DNA from: Aurantimonas manganoxydans SI85-9A1
GTDB taxonomy: Bacteria > Pseudomonadota > Alphaproteobacteria > Rhizobiales > Rhizobiaceae
Assembly (NCBI RefSeq): GCF_000153465.1
Contig: NZ_CH672387.1
Span: forward strand, 709,180-773,179
Direction: 5' to 3'
DNA length: 64,000 nt
This document shows positions 1 through 7,958 of this stretch, one piece after another. Under the pieces are notes generated by a model. That model worked only from the letters and a program-made list of their open reading frames with translations. It was not told the DNA's origin and did no database searches. The position numbers were made by a program, and so were the translations under genes. Position 1 is the first letter of the stretch. Each line of letters starts with the position of its first letter.

Positions 1-2
1 AC

Positions 3-482
3 GGCATCATCAGCCGCGCACGGCTGATGCTCGACCTGATCGCCGCCGGCAAGCCGATGCCCGAGGGCACCGTGATGCCGGAGGAGATCGGTGCTGCGAC
101 GGCGCCTGCAACCGACGCCGCTCCGGCGGACGCAACGGCGCCCGTCGCGGGCGTTGAAACGACCGCCCCGGAAGCTACGCCTGCGGCGCCGGCGACCGAG
201 GCGCCGGCCGCTGCCAGCGACGGTGCCGCCACCGAGGGTGCAGCGAGCGGGGCTCCTGCGAGCCCGGATGCGGCTACGGACGCCGCGCCGGCTGCCCCCG
301 CCGCCGACCCGGCGCTACCCGAGGGTGCTGCCGCACCGAGCGTCGCCGTTCCCACGACCGGGCTCGGCATCGCCGATCCCGCGGCCACCCCCGAGGCTGC
401 TGCCCCGGAACAGGCCGAGCCGACCACGACCGACGCGCCGCAGAACGCGCCGGCCGCTCCGGCGCCAACCAGCGCCGACTGA
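3..482 (+). CDS. C-terminal part of an Ala/Pro-rich protein (possibly YfgM-like TPR protein)
   Basis: Open frame entering from the left edge and ending at TGA 480-482. The first ~20 residues (a short helix ending in LMLDLIAAG) look like the end of a folded domain. The remaining ~130 residues are low complexity, almost entirely Ala, Pro, Thr, Glu and Asp, typical of a disordered tail. It sits 170 bp upstream of der on the same strand; in many proteobacteria a YfgM-like tetratricopeptide protein precedes der, so that identity is possible but rests on position alone. The true start lies outside the window. Confidence 0.55.
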   Translation, partial: GIISRARLMLDLIAAGKPMPEGTVMPEEIGAATAPATDAAPADATAPVAGVETTAPEATPAAPATEAPAAASDGAATEGAASGAPASPDAATDAAPAAPAADPALPEGAAAPSVAVPTTGLGIADPAATPEAAAPEQAEPTTTDAPQNAPAAPAPTSAD

Positions 483-652
483 ACCGCTGCGGCGTCGTCG
501 CCTGCGGCCGGGTTCACCCGGCCCGGACGTTGCCGCAAACCGATCGGATCGGGGCAGAGCTCGCACGTGACACACGGCCGGCGCCCCGATCGCAACCGGC
601 CCCGGCTTCGTACCGGTGTGCCCCATCGCTCCGGAGGAGCGCGGAGACCGTC

Positions 653-2062
653 ATGGTCACCATCGCCATTATCGGCCGACCCAATGTCGGCAAGTCCACC
701 CTGTTCAACCGCCTCGTCGGCAAGCGTCTGGCGCTGGTCGACGACCGGCCCGGGGTCACCCGCGATCGCCGCACCGGCGACGCGACGCTGCTCGACCTCG
801 ATTTCGAGGTGGTCGATACGGCCGGCCTGGAAGAAGCCGGCGCCGACACGCTGGAAGGCCGGATGCGCACCCAGACCGAGACGGCGATCGCCTCGGCCGA
901 TCTCTGCCTGTTCATGATCGACGTGAAGGCCGGCGTCATGCCCCAGGACAGGGCCTTCGTCGAGATCATGCGCCGCACCGCCGGCAAGGTGATCCTCGTC
1001 GCCAACAAGTCGGAAGCCCGCGGGGCGGAAGCCGGCATGCTCGACGCCTTCGAGTTGGGGCTGGGCGAGCCGATCGGCATTTCCGCCGAGCATGGCGTCG
1101 GCATGGGCGAATTGCGCGACGCTATCCTCGAGGCCTTGGGCGAGGAGACCTTCGCCGACGACACGCCGGAGCCCGAGGAAGCGCTGGTGGACGTGCCGGT
1201 GGAGGATGACGAGGTCGAGCCCGTCTACGACGCCACCAAGCCGCTGCGGATCGCCATCGTCGGCCGTCCGAATGCCGGCAAGTCGACGCTGATCAACCGG
1301 TTCCTCGGCGAGGACCGGATGCTCACCGGCCCGGAGGCCGGCATCACCCGCGACTCCATCGCCAGCGAATGGGAATGGCGCGGCCGCACGATCAAGGTCT
1401 TCGACACGGCCGGCATGCGCCGCAAGGCGAAGGTCCAGGAAAAGCTGGAGAAGCTGTCGGTGGCCGACGGCCTGCGCGCGATCAAGTTCGCGGAGGTGGT
1501 GGTCGTCGTGTTCGACGCGACGATCCCGTTCGAGCGCCAGGACATGTCGATCGTCGATCTGGTGATGCGCGAAGGCCGGGCGCCGGTCATCGCCTTCAAC
1601 AAGTGGGACCTGATCGAGGATCGCCAGGAGGTGCTGGCCGACCTGCGCGAGAAGACCGACCGTCTGCTGCCGCAGGCGAGGGGCATCCGCGCCATCACCG
1701 TGTCGGGCGAAACCGGCGAGGGCGTCGAGCGTCTGATGAAGGCCATCGTCGATACCCACGAGGTCTGGAACAAGCGGATATCGACGGCGAAACTGAACCA
1801 GTGGCTCGACCGTATGGTTACCAGGCATTCTCCGCCCGCCGTCGCGGGGCGCCGGATCAACATAAAATACATGACGCAGGTCAAATCGCGTCCGCCGACG
1901 TTCATGATCTCCACGAGCCGCCCGGATGCGCTGAACGCGTCGTATACGCGCTATCTTATCAATGGGTTACGCGAAAGCTTCGGGCTCTTCGCGGTGCCGA
2001 TCCGCCTCGGTTTGCGCAAGCCGGACAATCCCTACGCCGGAAAACGCAAGCGTCCGTCTTGA
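653..2062 (+). CDS. der: ribosome biogenesis GTPase Der (EngA)
   Basis: A 469-residue double GTPase needed for late 50S ribosomal subunit maturation; cytoplasmic. Two tandem G domains are visible: P-loop GRPNVGKS at residues ~8-15 and a second GRPNAGKS near residue 205, each followed by a DTAG switch II motif and an NK.D specificity motif, with a KH-like C-terminal domain. This double-G-domain layout is unique to Der, and length is normal. The frame stays open upstream, but ATG 653 is chosen because the protein then begins [15 protein letters not shown] and a GGAGG lies at 633-637. The next gene on the same strand is a SleB-like hydrolase. Confidence 0.97.
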   Translation: MVTIAIIGRPNVGKSTLFNRLVGKRLALVDDRPGVTRDRRTGDATLLDLDFEVVDTAGLEEAGADTLEGRMRTQTETAIASADLCLFMIDVKAGVMPQDRAFVEIMRRTAGKVILVANKSEARGAEAGMLDAFELGLGEPIGISAEHGVGMGELRDAILEALGEETFADDTPEPEEALVDVPVEDDEVEPVYDATKPLRIAIVGRPNAGKSTLINRFLGEDRMLTGPEAGITRDSIASEWEWRGRTIKVFDTAGMRRKAKVQEKLEKLSVADGLRAIKFAEVVVVVFDATIPFERQDMSIVDLVMREGRAPVIAFNKWDLIEDRQEVLADLREKTDRLLPQARGIRAITVSGETGEGVERLMKAIVDTHEVWNKRISTAKLNQWLDRMVTRHSPPAVAGRRINIKYMTQVKSRPPTFMISTSRPDALNASYTRYLINGLRESFGLFAVPIRLGLRKPDNPYAGKRKRPS

Positions 2063-2077
2063 AATCGCCATCGTCTG

Positions 2078-2098
2078 TTAACCAAGAAACAAGGTTAA
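2078..2098. promoter_or_regulatory. inverted repeat TTAACC-N9-GGTTAA upstream of the cell wall hydrolase gene
   Basis: Perfect 6-bp arms (2078-2083 and 2093-2098) in the 85-bp gap between der and the SleB-like gene, 50 bp before the latter's ATG. The TTAA halves are 13 bp apart, so this is not the canonical CtrA TTAA-N7-TTAA spacing. It could be an operator for another regulator or part of the promoter. Confidence 0.3.
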
Positions 2099-2147
2099 TG
2101 GGGGACGTTGGGTGACGCCCGTTGTATGACGCAGGCTTGATGGGGGA

Positions 2148-3356
2148 ATGATGACGGCTGTTGAACAGCACGCGGGGACACGCCTGCAGAAACTGTCGAA
2201 GGCTCGCGCGGCCAAGGCCGTGGTTCTGGCCACCGGCTGTTTCGCTTCCCTCGCGATGGTGACCAGCCCGGTCGCCCGTCAGGACATGACCAGCCTTCTC
2301 GGCGGCTCCGGTCATGCAAACCAGTGGCGGGCCTATTTCGTTCCATCGAAAATCGGCACCACGGAAACGGCGGCCATCGCCTTCGCCGGTTCCGATCTGC
2401 GCGAGCCGATCCCCGCCGGCCTGAAGCTGCCCGAGGGCATGGAAGCCGTCGCCGCACCGCGGATCGAGGCGGCCATCGCCAAGCCCGAGGAAACCCGGAT
2501 CATGCGTGAGGACAAGGGCGCCCGCGTCCTGTCGCTCGTTCCGGCCAGCAACCTGCCGCCGCGCGGCTTCTCCGCCGGTTCGATCCTCGAGCGCCAGTCG
2601 CTGCTCGGATCGCGCGTCGTCGGTGGCCAGGAGCGCATCCGCACCGCCTTCTCCAAGGTCACCCAGACGACCAAGGAGGCGATCACCGTCGCCATGAACT
2701 TCCAGCTTCAGGGCCCGCCGAAGATCCCGGGCGCTAAGACGCTGACGCCGAACGACAAGATCATGCTGGCCTCGCTGAAGCCCTCGGCCGGCGACACCAA
2801 CGCCCTCGGCTACGCACCTTCGACGGGCAGCGCACGGACCTCCTCGCTGTTCGAGACGATCCTCAAGGATACGCCGGAAGCCTTCATCCCGCCGATCGGC
2901 GACAAGGACCATGCCTGGGCGGCAACGCCGCTGCCGGCGGAGACCATGTCGAAAAAGGAGCAGAGCTGCCTTGCCAATGGCCTCTATTTCGAGGCGCGCG
3001 GCGAGAGCACCATGGGGCAGGCCGCCGTGGCGCAGGTCATCCTCAACCGCGTCCGCAACCCGGCCTTCCCGAACACGATCTGCGGCGTCGTCTACCAGAA
3101 CAAGAACTGGCGCAATCGCTGCCAGTTCTCCTTTGCCTGCGACGGCGCACGCGACCGCGTGTCCGACAGCGGCTCCTGGGCCAAGGCCAAGCGCATCGCC
3201 GAACAGGTCACGCGCGGCGAGATCTGGATCAACGAGGTCGGCTCCGCGACCCATTACCACGCCAATTACGTCCGCCCCCGCTGGGCCGACGCGATGGAGC
3301 GGGTCGACAAGATCGGCAAGCACATCTTCTACCGCACCTTCAACGGCGGCTGGTAA
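2148..3356 (+). CDS. SleB-like cell wall hydrolase (Hydrolase_2 family)
   Basis: 402 residues. An N-terminal hydrophobic stretch (~residues 24-42, VVLATGCFASLAMV) is a signal peptide or membrane anchor, followed by a ~220-residue low-conservation linker. The C-terminal ~120 residues are a SleB/CwlJ-type hydrolase domain: CLANGLYFEARGE with the putative catalytic Glu, then QVILNRV and CQFSFACDG. By family it would cleave peptidoglycan as a lytic transglycosylase/amidase in the periplasm. A GGGGGA precedes ATG 2148; a second ATG follows immediately. Alphaproteobacteria use these in vegetative wall remodelling, not spore germination. The exact bond cut is not known from sequence. Confidence 0.88.
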   Translation: MMTAVEQHAGTRLQKLSKARAAKAVVLATGCFASLAMVTSPVARQDMTSLLGGSGHANQWRAYFVPSKIGTTETAAIAFAGSDLREPIPAGLKLPEGMEAVAAPRIEAAIAKPEETRIMREDKGARVLSLVPASNLPPRGFSAGSILERQSLLGSRVVGGQERIRTAFSKVTQTTKEAITVAMNFQLQGPPKIPGAKTLTPNDKIMLASLKPSAGDTNALGYAPSTGSARTSSLFETILKDTPEAFIPPIGDKDHAWAATPLPAETMSKKEQSCLANGLYFEARGESTMGQAAVAQVILNRVRNPAFPNTICGVVYQNKNWRNRCQFSFACDGARDRVSDSGSWAKAKRIAEQVTRGEIWINEVGSATHYHANYVRPRWADAMERVDKIGKHIFYRTFNGGW

Positions 3357-3520
3357 GCGACAGGGTCTTCGCGAAGGCCTGCTCGCCGCGGCAGCCATGA
3401 CCGCGGTCCTGCGCTGGGAGGATTGTCTCCGCGGCGAGGTTTTCGACCCGAACCATTCCCCTTGGCGAAGCGATGCTGTAGAGCGCCGTTAAGACAGCGG
3501 TACGGTTCGGGGAAGACATC

Positions 3521-4159
3521 ATGGCTCAGAACAGCAAGCGACTTCTGGAAATGCTGAGCGCGCAGCCGGTGGTTCCGGTGGTCGCCGTGGAATCCGCCGC
3601 CGAGGGCGTCGCGCTGGCCCGTGCGCTTGCCGCCGGCGGCCTGAAGGCGATCGAGGTGACCCTGCGCACCCCGGCCGCGCTGGAAGCGATCATGGCGATC
3701 GCCAGCGAAGTTCCGGAGACGCTCTGCGGCGCTGGCACCGTTCTCACCCCCCGCCAGTTCGACCGCGCCACCAAGGCCGGTGCGCAGTTCATCGTGTCGC
3801 CGGGGGCGACCATGGAACTCCTCGACGCTGCGCGCTCGTCCGAAGCGCCCATGCTGCCGGGATCGGCGACGCCGAGCGAGCTGATGGCAATGCTGGAAGA
3901 GGGCTACGAGGTGCTGAAGTTCTTCCCGGCCGAACAGATCGGCGGAGCGGCGTTCCTCAAGTCGATTTCGCCGGTGTTTCCGAGCCTGCGCTTCTGCCCG
4001 ACCGGCGGCATCTCGATGAAGAATGTCCGCGACTATCTGGCCCTGCCGAACGTCATCTGCGTCGGCGGCTCCTGGGTCGCGCCCAAGGCGGCGGTCGAGG
4101 CCGGCGACTGGGATGCGATCACCGCACTCGCCCGTGAGGCCGTCGCGCTGCGCAGCTAG
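3521..4159 (+). CDS. eda: KDPG / 4-hydroxy-2-oxoglutarate aldolase
   Basis: 212 residues, normal for Eda. It cleaves 2-keto-3-deoxy-6-phosphogluconate to pyruvate and glyceraldehyde-3-phosphate, the last step of the Entner-Doudoroff pathway. Class I aldolase residues are present: Glu45 and Arg49 in EVTLRT, GAGT near 71-74, and Schiff-base Lys133 in LKFFPAE. GGGGAAG precedes ATG 3521. The gene stands alone here with no edd or glucokinase beside it, and is followed 130 bp later by tRNA-Gly. The product glyceraldehyde-3-phosphate would feed the gap/pgk enzymes encoded elsewhere in this window. Confidence 0.95.
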   Translation: MAQNSKRLLEMLSAQPVVPVVAVESAAEGVALARALAAGGLKAIEVTLRTPAALEAIMAIASEVPETLCGAGTVLTPRQFDRATKAGAQFIVSPGATMELLDAARSSEAPMLPGSATPSELMAMLEEGYEVLKFFPAEQIGGAAFLKSISPVFPSLRFCPTGGISMKNVRDYLALPNVICVGGSWVAPKAAVEAGDWDAITALAREAVALRS

Positions 4160-4290
4160 CGCTTGCGCCGTTGCCGTGTGACCCGGCTTCGCAAGGCGGG
4201 AACGGTCCCGGCTCATCGCGCCGATGATCGCACGGGACCTTGGCAAATCATCTTGACGCGGCAGCGTCCGGCGAGCATTGTCCCGCCAGC

Positions 4291-4365
4291 GCGGGCGTAG
4301 TTCAGTGGTAGAACGCAAGCTTCCCAAGCTTGATGTCGTGGGTTCGACCCCCATCGCCCGCTCCA
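4291..4365 (+). tRNA. tRNA-Gly (anticodon CCC)
   Basis: Complete cloverleaf: acceptor GCGGGCG/CGCCCGC, anticodon stem CAAGC/GCTTG with loop TTCCCAA giving anticodon CCC, T arm GTGGG-TTCGACC-CCCAT with one G-T pair. Discriminator T is followed by an encoded CCA (4363-4365). It reads GGG glycine codons. No integrase or direct repeat of its 3' end is visible nearby. Confidence 0.95.
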
Positions 4366-4460
4366 GCCGCATCAGCACCTGTCCCGACATCGTTCCTGCC
4401 GCGCCGGCTGCTTTTTCGCAGTCAATTCGGCCGTCGAGCGCATGAAGCGGGTCGCGACGT

Positions 4461-4486
4461 AAAACGCCAGCCGCGAGGGCTGGCGT
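4461..4486 (-). terminator. rho-independent terminator after the flagellin gene
   Basis: Nine-bp stem ACGCCAGCC/GGCTGGCGT with a 5-nt loop. On the minus strand it is followed by TTTT, 30 bp past the flagellin stop codon. Confidence 0.75.
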
Positions 4487-4515
4487 CTCGGGATGTCGGG
4501 GGGCGGCGTCGCCCG

Positions 4516-6255
4516 TTATCTGAACAGGCTGAGCGCAATGTCCGGGGTCGAATTGGCCAGCGACAGGCTCTGCACGGCCAGCTGGCGCTGGGCCTCGAGC
4601 GCACGGTAGCGGGTCGAGGTCTCTTCCATGTCCGCGTCGACCAGCCGCGAGATGCCCTGTTCCAGCGTCTGGGTGACGGTCCGGGTGAACTCCGTCTGCA
4701 TCTCCAGCCGCTTGCTGATGGCACCGAGGACGGCAGCCCCGGACACGACGCGCTGCTGCATGGTGTCGACCTGCTGCAGATAGTCCTCGATCGCGTTCGG
4801 ATTGGCGGCCACGTCCACGTCGAGAATGCCGATCGCGGTGAGGGGCTCGATGTTCACCTGCAGTCCGCTGACAACCATGCGCGACTTGGTGCCCGCCTCA
4901 CGATTGGCTGCCGGATCGAGGCGCAGGACGATGTCGCCGGCCGTCTCCTCGATCAACAGGTCCGGAATGTCGTTCAGATCCGTCAGGATGGCATGCATGT
5001 CCGCGGCCGTGTTCACCCAGCCGTCGTCGGTGCCCAGCACCCGGTCCACGAGATCGCGGTCGATCAGATAGGACCGCGAAACGTTGTTGGCGGTCAGCGA
5101 GTACGAGACCTCGACGTCCCGGTAGATCCGGAAGGGCTGGAAATCCAGCGTGACGGTCGAGGCGCGCTCGCCATAGGTCGTTGCGGTGTTGCCGAGGCCG
5201 CCCGTGCCGGAGGCCGTGGTAGCGAAATTCTTGATGGCGAAGGAGGCGCCCGGCTTTCCGCTGGTCTCGCGGTCACGGAAGTTGATGGCGTTCGGGACGA
5301 GATCGTATGTCTGCGTGGTGGAATTCCAGACGGTGACATGACCGACCGAGACTTCATTGCCCGTTATCGCCGCGTCGAGGACCTGAATCATCTCGTGGTA
5401 GTCCGCGACCACGCCGTCCGTCCGTCCGGTCGTTGCGTCGACGAGGGCCCGGTCGATGACGACGGAGATGTCCTGGCCGGGATCGTAGGGGCCGGGCAGG
5501 CCGGGGGTGGCAGGGTTGTCGGCATCGACCGTCATGGTGAAGGTCATCGTGTCGCTGAGGCCGAAGGTCACCGGACCGCTGAATGTGAACGTGCGGTCGA
5601 CCGAGCTGGCGGTGTTGTATGGGGAGCCGTAGTAGGCAGTGTTGCCGAAGCGCAATCCGCCGATGGTTCTGGGGCTGCGGGGATCGGGCTGCAGCATGCC
5701 GCCGCCATCGACGTTGAACAGGGACGTCTTCTGCAGATCGACGCCGATCGTGCCGACCGACAGCCCCGACGTGCTGGATCGCGACAGCGAGGCGACCAGC
5801 ATGGTCGAGCGGCGGTCCACGGGCGTCTCGTAGATGTCGGGCAGGTTGGTCTGGAGCCAGTTCTGACCGGAGAAGCTCGCGGCCTGGGATGTGGCGACGA
5901 TCGCGGCCTGAAGCTGGCTGATCTCGGCCTGCACCTTCTGGTGGTCGACGCCGGGCTCCATGGCGACCACCAGCCGCTCCTTGATGTCGGCCAGCATGTC
6001 GCCGACCTGCACCATTGACGTGTAGGCGACGTCGGTCGTGGCCGAGCCAAGGCCCAGCGCATCGGCGACCGCACCGAGCGCCTTAACGTCGGAGCGCATG
6101 CCGGTCGCGATCGACCAGTAGGACGCGTTGTCGGCCGCCGAGCCGACCCTGTAGCCCGTGGCCATCGCGGTCTGGTTCGCGTCCGATGCAGATTGCAGCG
6201 AACGCAGGTTTGCAAGCGCCGTCATCGCGGCGCCGTTGGTCCGGATACTGATCAT
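4516..6255 (-). CDS. flagellin, enlarged variable domain
   Basis: 579 residues. The N-terminal ~140 residues are a flagellin D0/D1 region (MISIRTNGAAMTALANL..., SAADNASYWSIATGMRSD), and the C-terminal ~90 form the matching coiled segment (LEQGISRLVDADMEETSTRY... ending SLANSTPDIALSLFR). Both are rhizobial in style. The ~340-residue middle region, rich in Thr/Asp/Gly and beta-prone, is long compared with the ~320-400 residue total usual for rhizobial flagellins. No signal peptide, as expected for type III flagellar export. No other flagellar genes lie in the window, so it is away from the main fla cluster here. It has its own terminator. The ATG at 6253-6255 has only a weak GAGG upstream. Confidence 0.93.
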   Translation of the reverse strand: MISIRTNGAAMTALANLRSLQSASDANQTAMATGYRVGSAADNASYWSIATGMRSDVKALGAVADALGLGSATTDVAYTSMVQVGDMLADIKERLVVAMEPGVDHQKVQAEISQLQAAIVATSQAASFSGQNWLQTNLPDIYETPVDRRSTMLVASLSRSSTSGLSVGTIGVDLQKTSLFNVDGGGMLQPDPRSPRTIGGLRFGNTAYYGSPYNTASSVDRTFTFSGPVTFGLSDTMTFTMTVDADNPATPGLPGPYDPGQDISVVIDRALVDATTGRTDGVVADYHEMIQVLDAAITGNEVSVGHVTVWNSTTQTYDLVPNAINFRDRETSGKPGASFAIKNFATTASGTGGLGNTATTYGERASTVTLDFQPFRIYRDVEVSYSLTANNVSRSYLIDRDLVDRVLGTDDGWVNTAADMHAILTDLNDIPDLLIEETAGDIVLRLDPAANREAGTKSRMVVSGLQVNIEPLTAIGILDVDVAANPNAIEDYLQQVDTMQQRVVSGAAVLGAISKRLEMQTEFTRTVTQTLEQGISRLVDADMEETSTRYRALEAQRQLAVQSLSLANSTPDIALSLFR

Positions 6256-6793
6256 GCGGAGGGCCTCGTAAGGCGGGCTTAGATATGTTTAACGATATAG
6301 GTTCCGGTTGCTTAACAGAGCCTTATCGCCATCAGCAGTGGTATTCGCGGAATGCATTGCCGGCTATCTCTCGACGCGGGAGTCTGCCAAGCGAAGGGGT
6401 TCGGGTCGGGCCCGCGGGGCGTCTCGGCGGCATTGCGCGGCTGGAGATGCAGGGGCTTGCTCGGGGCGCGCGACGCTGTGCGTCTGACCGGGATCGGGCT
6501 CCGCCCATCGTCTGCTAGTGACGTTCAGACGGGCGACCACACCGGGTCGTTAGCCTGCTCGGAGAAGACCGCGGGAAGGCGCTGGGGAGCAACGTGAGGT
6601 AGAGCAGGCGTCTGCGAGCGGCGGCGCCACGTGGCGCTGGGGCGGTGCCGATCGCGGGCGCGAGCAACACGGCGACAGGGCCGCGACGCGCCTATGCCTC
6701 GTCTTCCCGCCGCGCTTTGCGCGGCGGAGACCGGTATCGGGATTCGTCGTAAACGGTCTCAGACGACACGATCGTGTGCCTCGGGCAACCGGG
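6256..6793. other. 538-bp non-coding stretch upstream of flagellin
   Basis: No convincing coding frame on either strand. The part next to the flagellin start is AT-richer than its surroundings and has two TTAAC half sites (6289-6293, 6312-6316) at non-CtrA spacing. It must hold the flagellin promoter, but I could not assign a sigma-28 or sigma-54 consensus. A perfect 9-bp GC hairpin (CCGCCGCGC/GCGCGGCGG, loop TTT, 6707-6727) lies 67 bp past the end of the small gene at 6794; it lacks a U-run. Confidence 0.6.
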
Positions 6794-7030
6794 TCAGGAC
6801 GCCTGCTGTTGATCCGTCGCTGCGGCCGTGGCACGGGCGATGATCGCCTCGACGCGGCAGGCGATCGCCTGGCTGCGGGTCTCCGCGGCGTCGAGCGCCA
6901 GGCCCCAGCGGTCGAAATCCCGTGCATGCTCCCAAAGCCCGCTCGCGCAGGCTTCGAGGTGGTCTATCGTCGCCGCTGACAGCGGCGCGGCCGTGACCGG
7001 CCCGGAACGGGAATCGCGTCTGTCCTTCAT
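6794..7030 (-). CDS. small hypothetical protein, 78 aa
   Basis: Unrecognised. 78 residues, predicted mostly helical, with a central WEHARDFDRWGLALDAAETR segment and an Ala/Gln-rich tail. Codons have the high third-position GC of neighbouring genes, supporting translation, but the ribosome binding site is poor (AGG 8 nt before ATG 7030). It is divergent from the 186-aa gene at 7266, and the 235-bp gap between them contains a CtrA box. No transmembrane segment or cysteine-rich motif. It could be a chance frame. Confidence 0.5.
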   Translation of the reverse strand: MKDRRDSRSGPVTAAPLSAATIDHLEACASGLWEHARDFDRWGLALDAAETRSQAIACRVEAIIARATAAATDQQQAS

Positions 7031-7172
7031 GGCACGAGCCTAGCATGGGGGATCGCCGGGTGACTGCGGGGCGCCCGCAGTTTCCGGTGGACAAGTGGGG
7101 ATAACGGGGAATGTCGCCGGGCTTGCCCGAGAGAGCGTTGCGTCATCTCCGAGGGCTAACCGCCTGCAATTC

Positions 7173-7188
7173 TTAACCATCCGTTAAC
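7173..7188 (+). promoter_or_regulatory. CtrA-type binding site TTAA-N7-TTAAC
   Basis: TTAACCATCCGTTAAC matches the full alphaproteobacterial CtrA consensus with exact 7-bp spacing. It is 78 bp upstream of ATG 7266, in the divergent gap between two uncharacterised genes. Confidence 0.7.
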
Positions 7189-7265
7189 AAAACGGTGGCC
7201 GACGAACCGCAGCCGTGCATATTCAATGATCAAGAAGCAATCCAGCGGCATTGCAGGAGAATAGC

Positions 7266-7826
7266 ATGTCCACGATGACGGCAGCCAAGGATACCACCCC
7301 AGATATGACGGATTTTCTCACCGAGGAATTGTCGAGAGACTTTGCCGATCGCAACGACAAACCGAGTGCGGCGTCGAATGTGCTGTCCGGGCCGCCGCTG
7401 ATCATGGACGAACCGGTACCGCGGCTGCCGCGCCGCATCGAGGGAGGCTTTACGGGTCTCGGCCATGATCTCGACCGGCACGGCCGCGATTGCCGCAACG
7501 CGGTGCGGCTGATGGAACAGCTGCGTCCGCTGCTCGAGACGGCGGAAGCCGAGCGTGTTCGCCTGAGCCAGGCGCTGACGCGGATCCTGCCGGAGATCGA
7601 GGAGCACGGCCGCGGACTCGCCACGATGATCGAAAGCGCACGCAAGGGCGACGTAAGCGGCGATCTGGCCGGCAAGTTTACCAAGAGCGCAGCCAAGCTC
7701 GACGAGCTGGAGAGCCTGGCCGAGGCGATGAACGTCAACCTCATGGCAGTCCGCTCCGCCTGGGAACAGTATGCCCGCGCAGCCATCCAGGCCCAGCGCC
7801 TGCGGGATGGGCTGAAGGGGCACTGA
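7266..7826 (+). CDS. uncharacterised helical protein, likely cell-cycle/motility regulated
   Basis: 186 residues, not recognised. No signal peptide or membrane segment. The first ~55 residues are polar and probably disordered; residues ~70-180 are amphipathic helix with heptad-like Leu/Ala spacing (RLMEQLRPLLETAEAERVRL, then ALTRILPEIEEHGRGL), suggesting a coiled coil or helical bundle. ATG 7266 is preferred over an in-frame ATG 15 nt upstream because CAGGAGA (7252-7258) sits at proper spacing. A perfect CtrA box lies upstream and a flagellin gene is 1 kb away, so a role in motility, chemotaxis or polarity is plausible, but this is inferred from context only. Confidence 0.85.
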   Translation: MSTMTAAKDTTPDMTDFLTEELSRDFADRNDKPSAASNVLSGPPLIMDEPVPRLPRRIEGGFTGLGHDLDRHGRDCRNAVRLMEQLRPLLETAEAERVRLSQALTRILPEIEEHGRGLATMIESARKGDVSGDLAGKFTKSAAKLDELESLAEAMNVNLMAVRSAWEQYARAAIQAQRLRDGLKGH

Positions 7827-7873
7827 CGCGATCTTGCGGCTGCGATCCCTCAGGGGCGCCGCAGGGGGCTTTC

Positions 7874-7901
7874 AAAAGACGGGCGGCCGGCATGGCCGCC
7901 C
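7874..7901 (-). terminator. terminator-like hairpin between convergent genes
   Basis: Eight-bp stem GGGCGGCC/GGCCGCCC with a 5-nt loop in the gap between the 186-aa gene and the GT2 gene. On the minus strand it is followed by GTCTTTT, so it best serves the glycosyltransferase transcript. Confidence 0.6.
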
Positions 7902-7958
7902 ATCTTGCGTTGGGTGCGGCTCGCCCAGGGGGCCATTCACATTCCGGGGCAGAGACGC

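Noticed and set aside
4291-4365. tRNA-Gly as possible integration site
   Set aside because: No integrase, no repeat of the tRNA 3' end, and normal chromosomal genes on both sides.
6289-6316. CtrA site at the flagellin promoter
   Set aside because: The two TTAAC half sites start 23 bp apart, far from the required TTAA-N7-TTAA spacing.
6285-6597. Short frames on the plus strand upstream of flagellin
   Set aside because: No ribosome site and improbable Arg/Gly/Cys-rich products.
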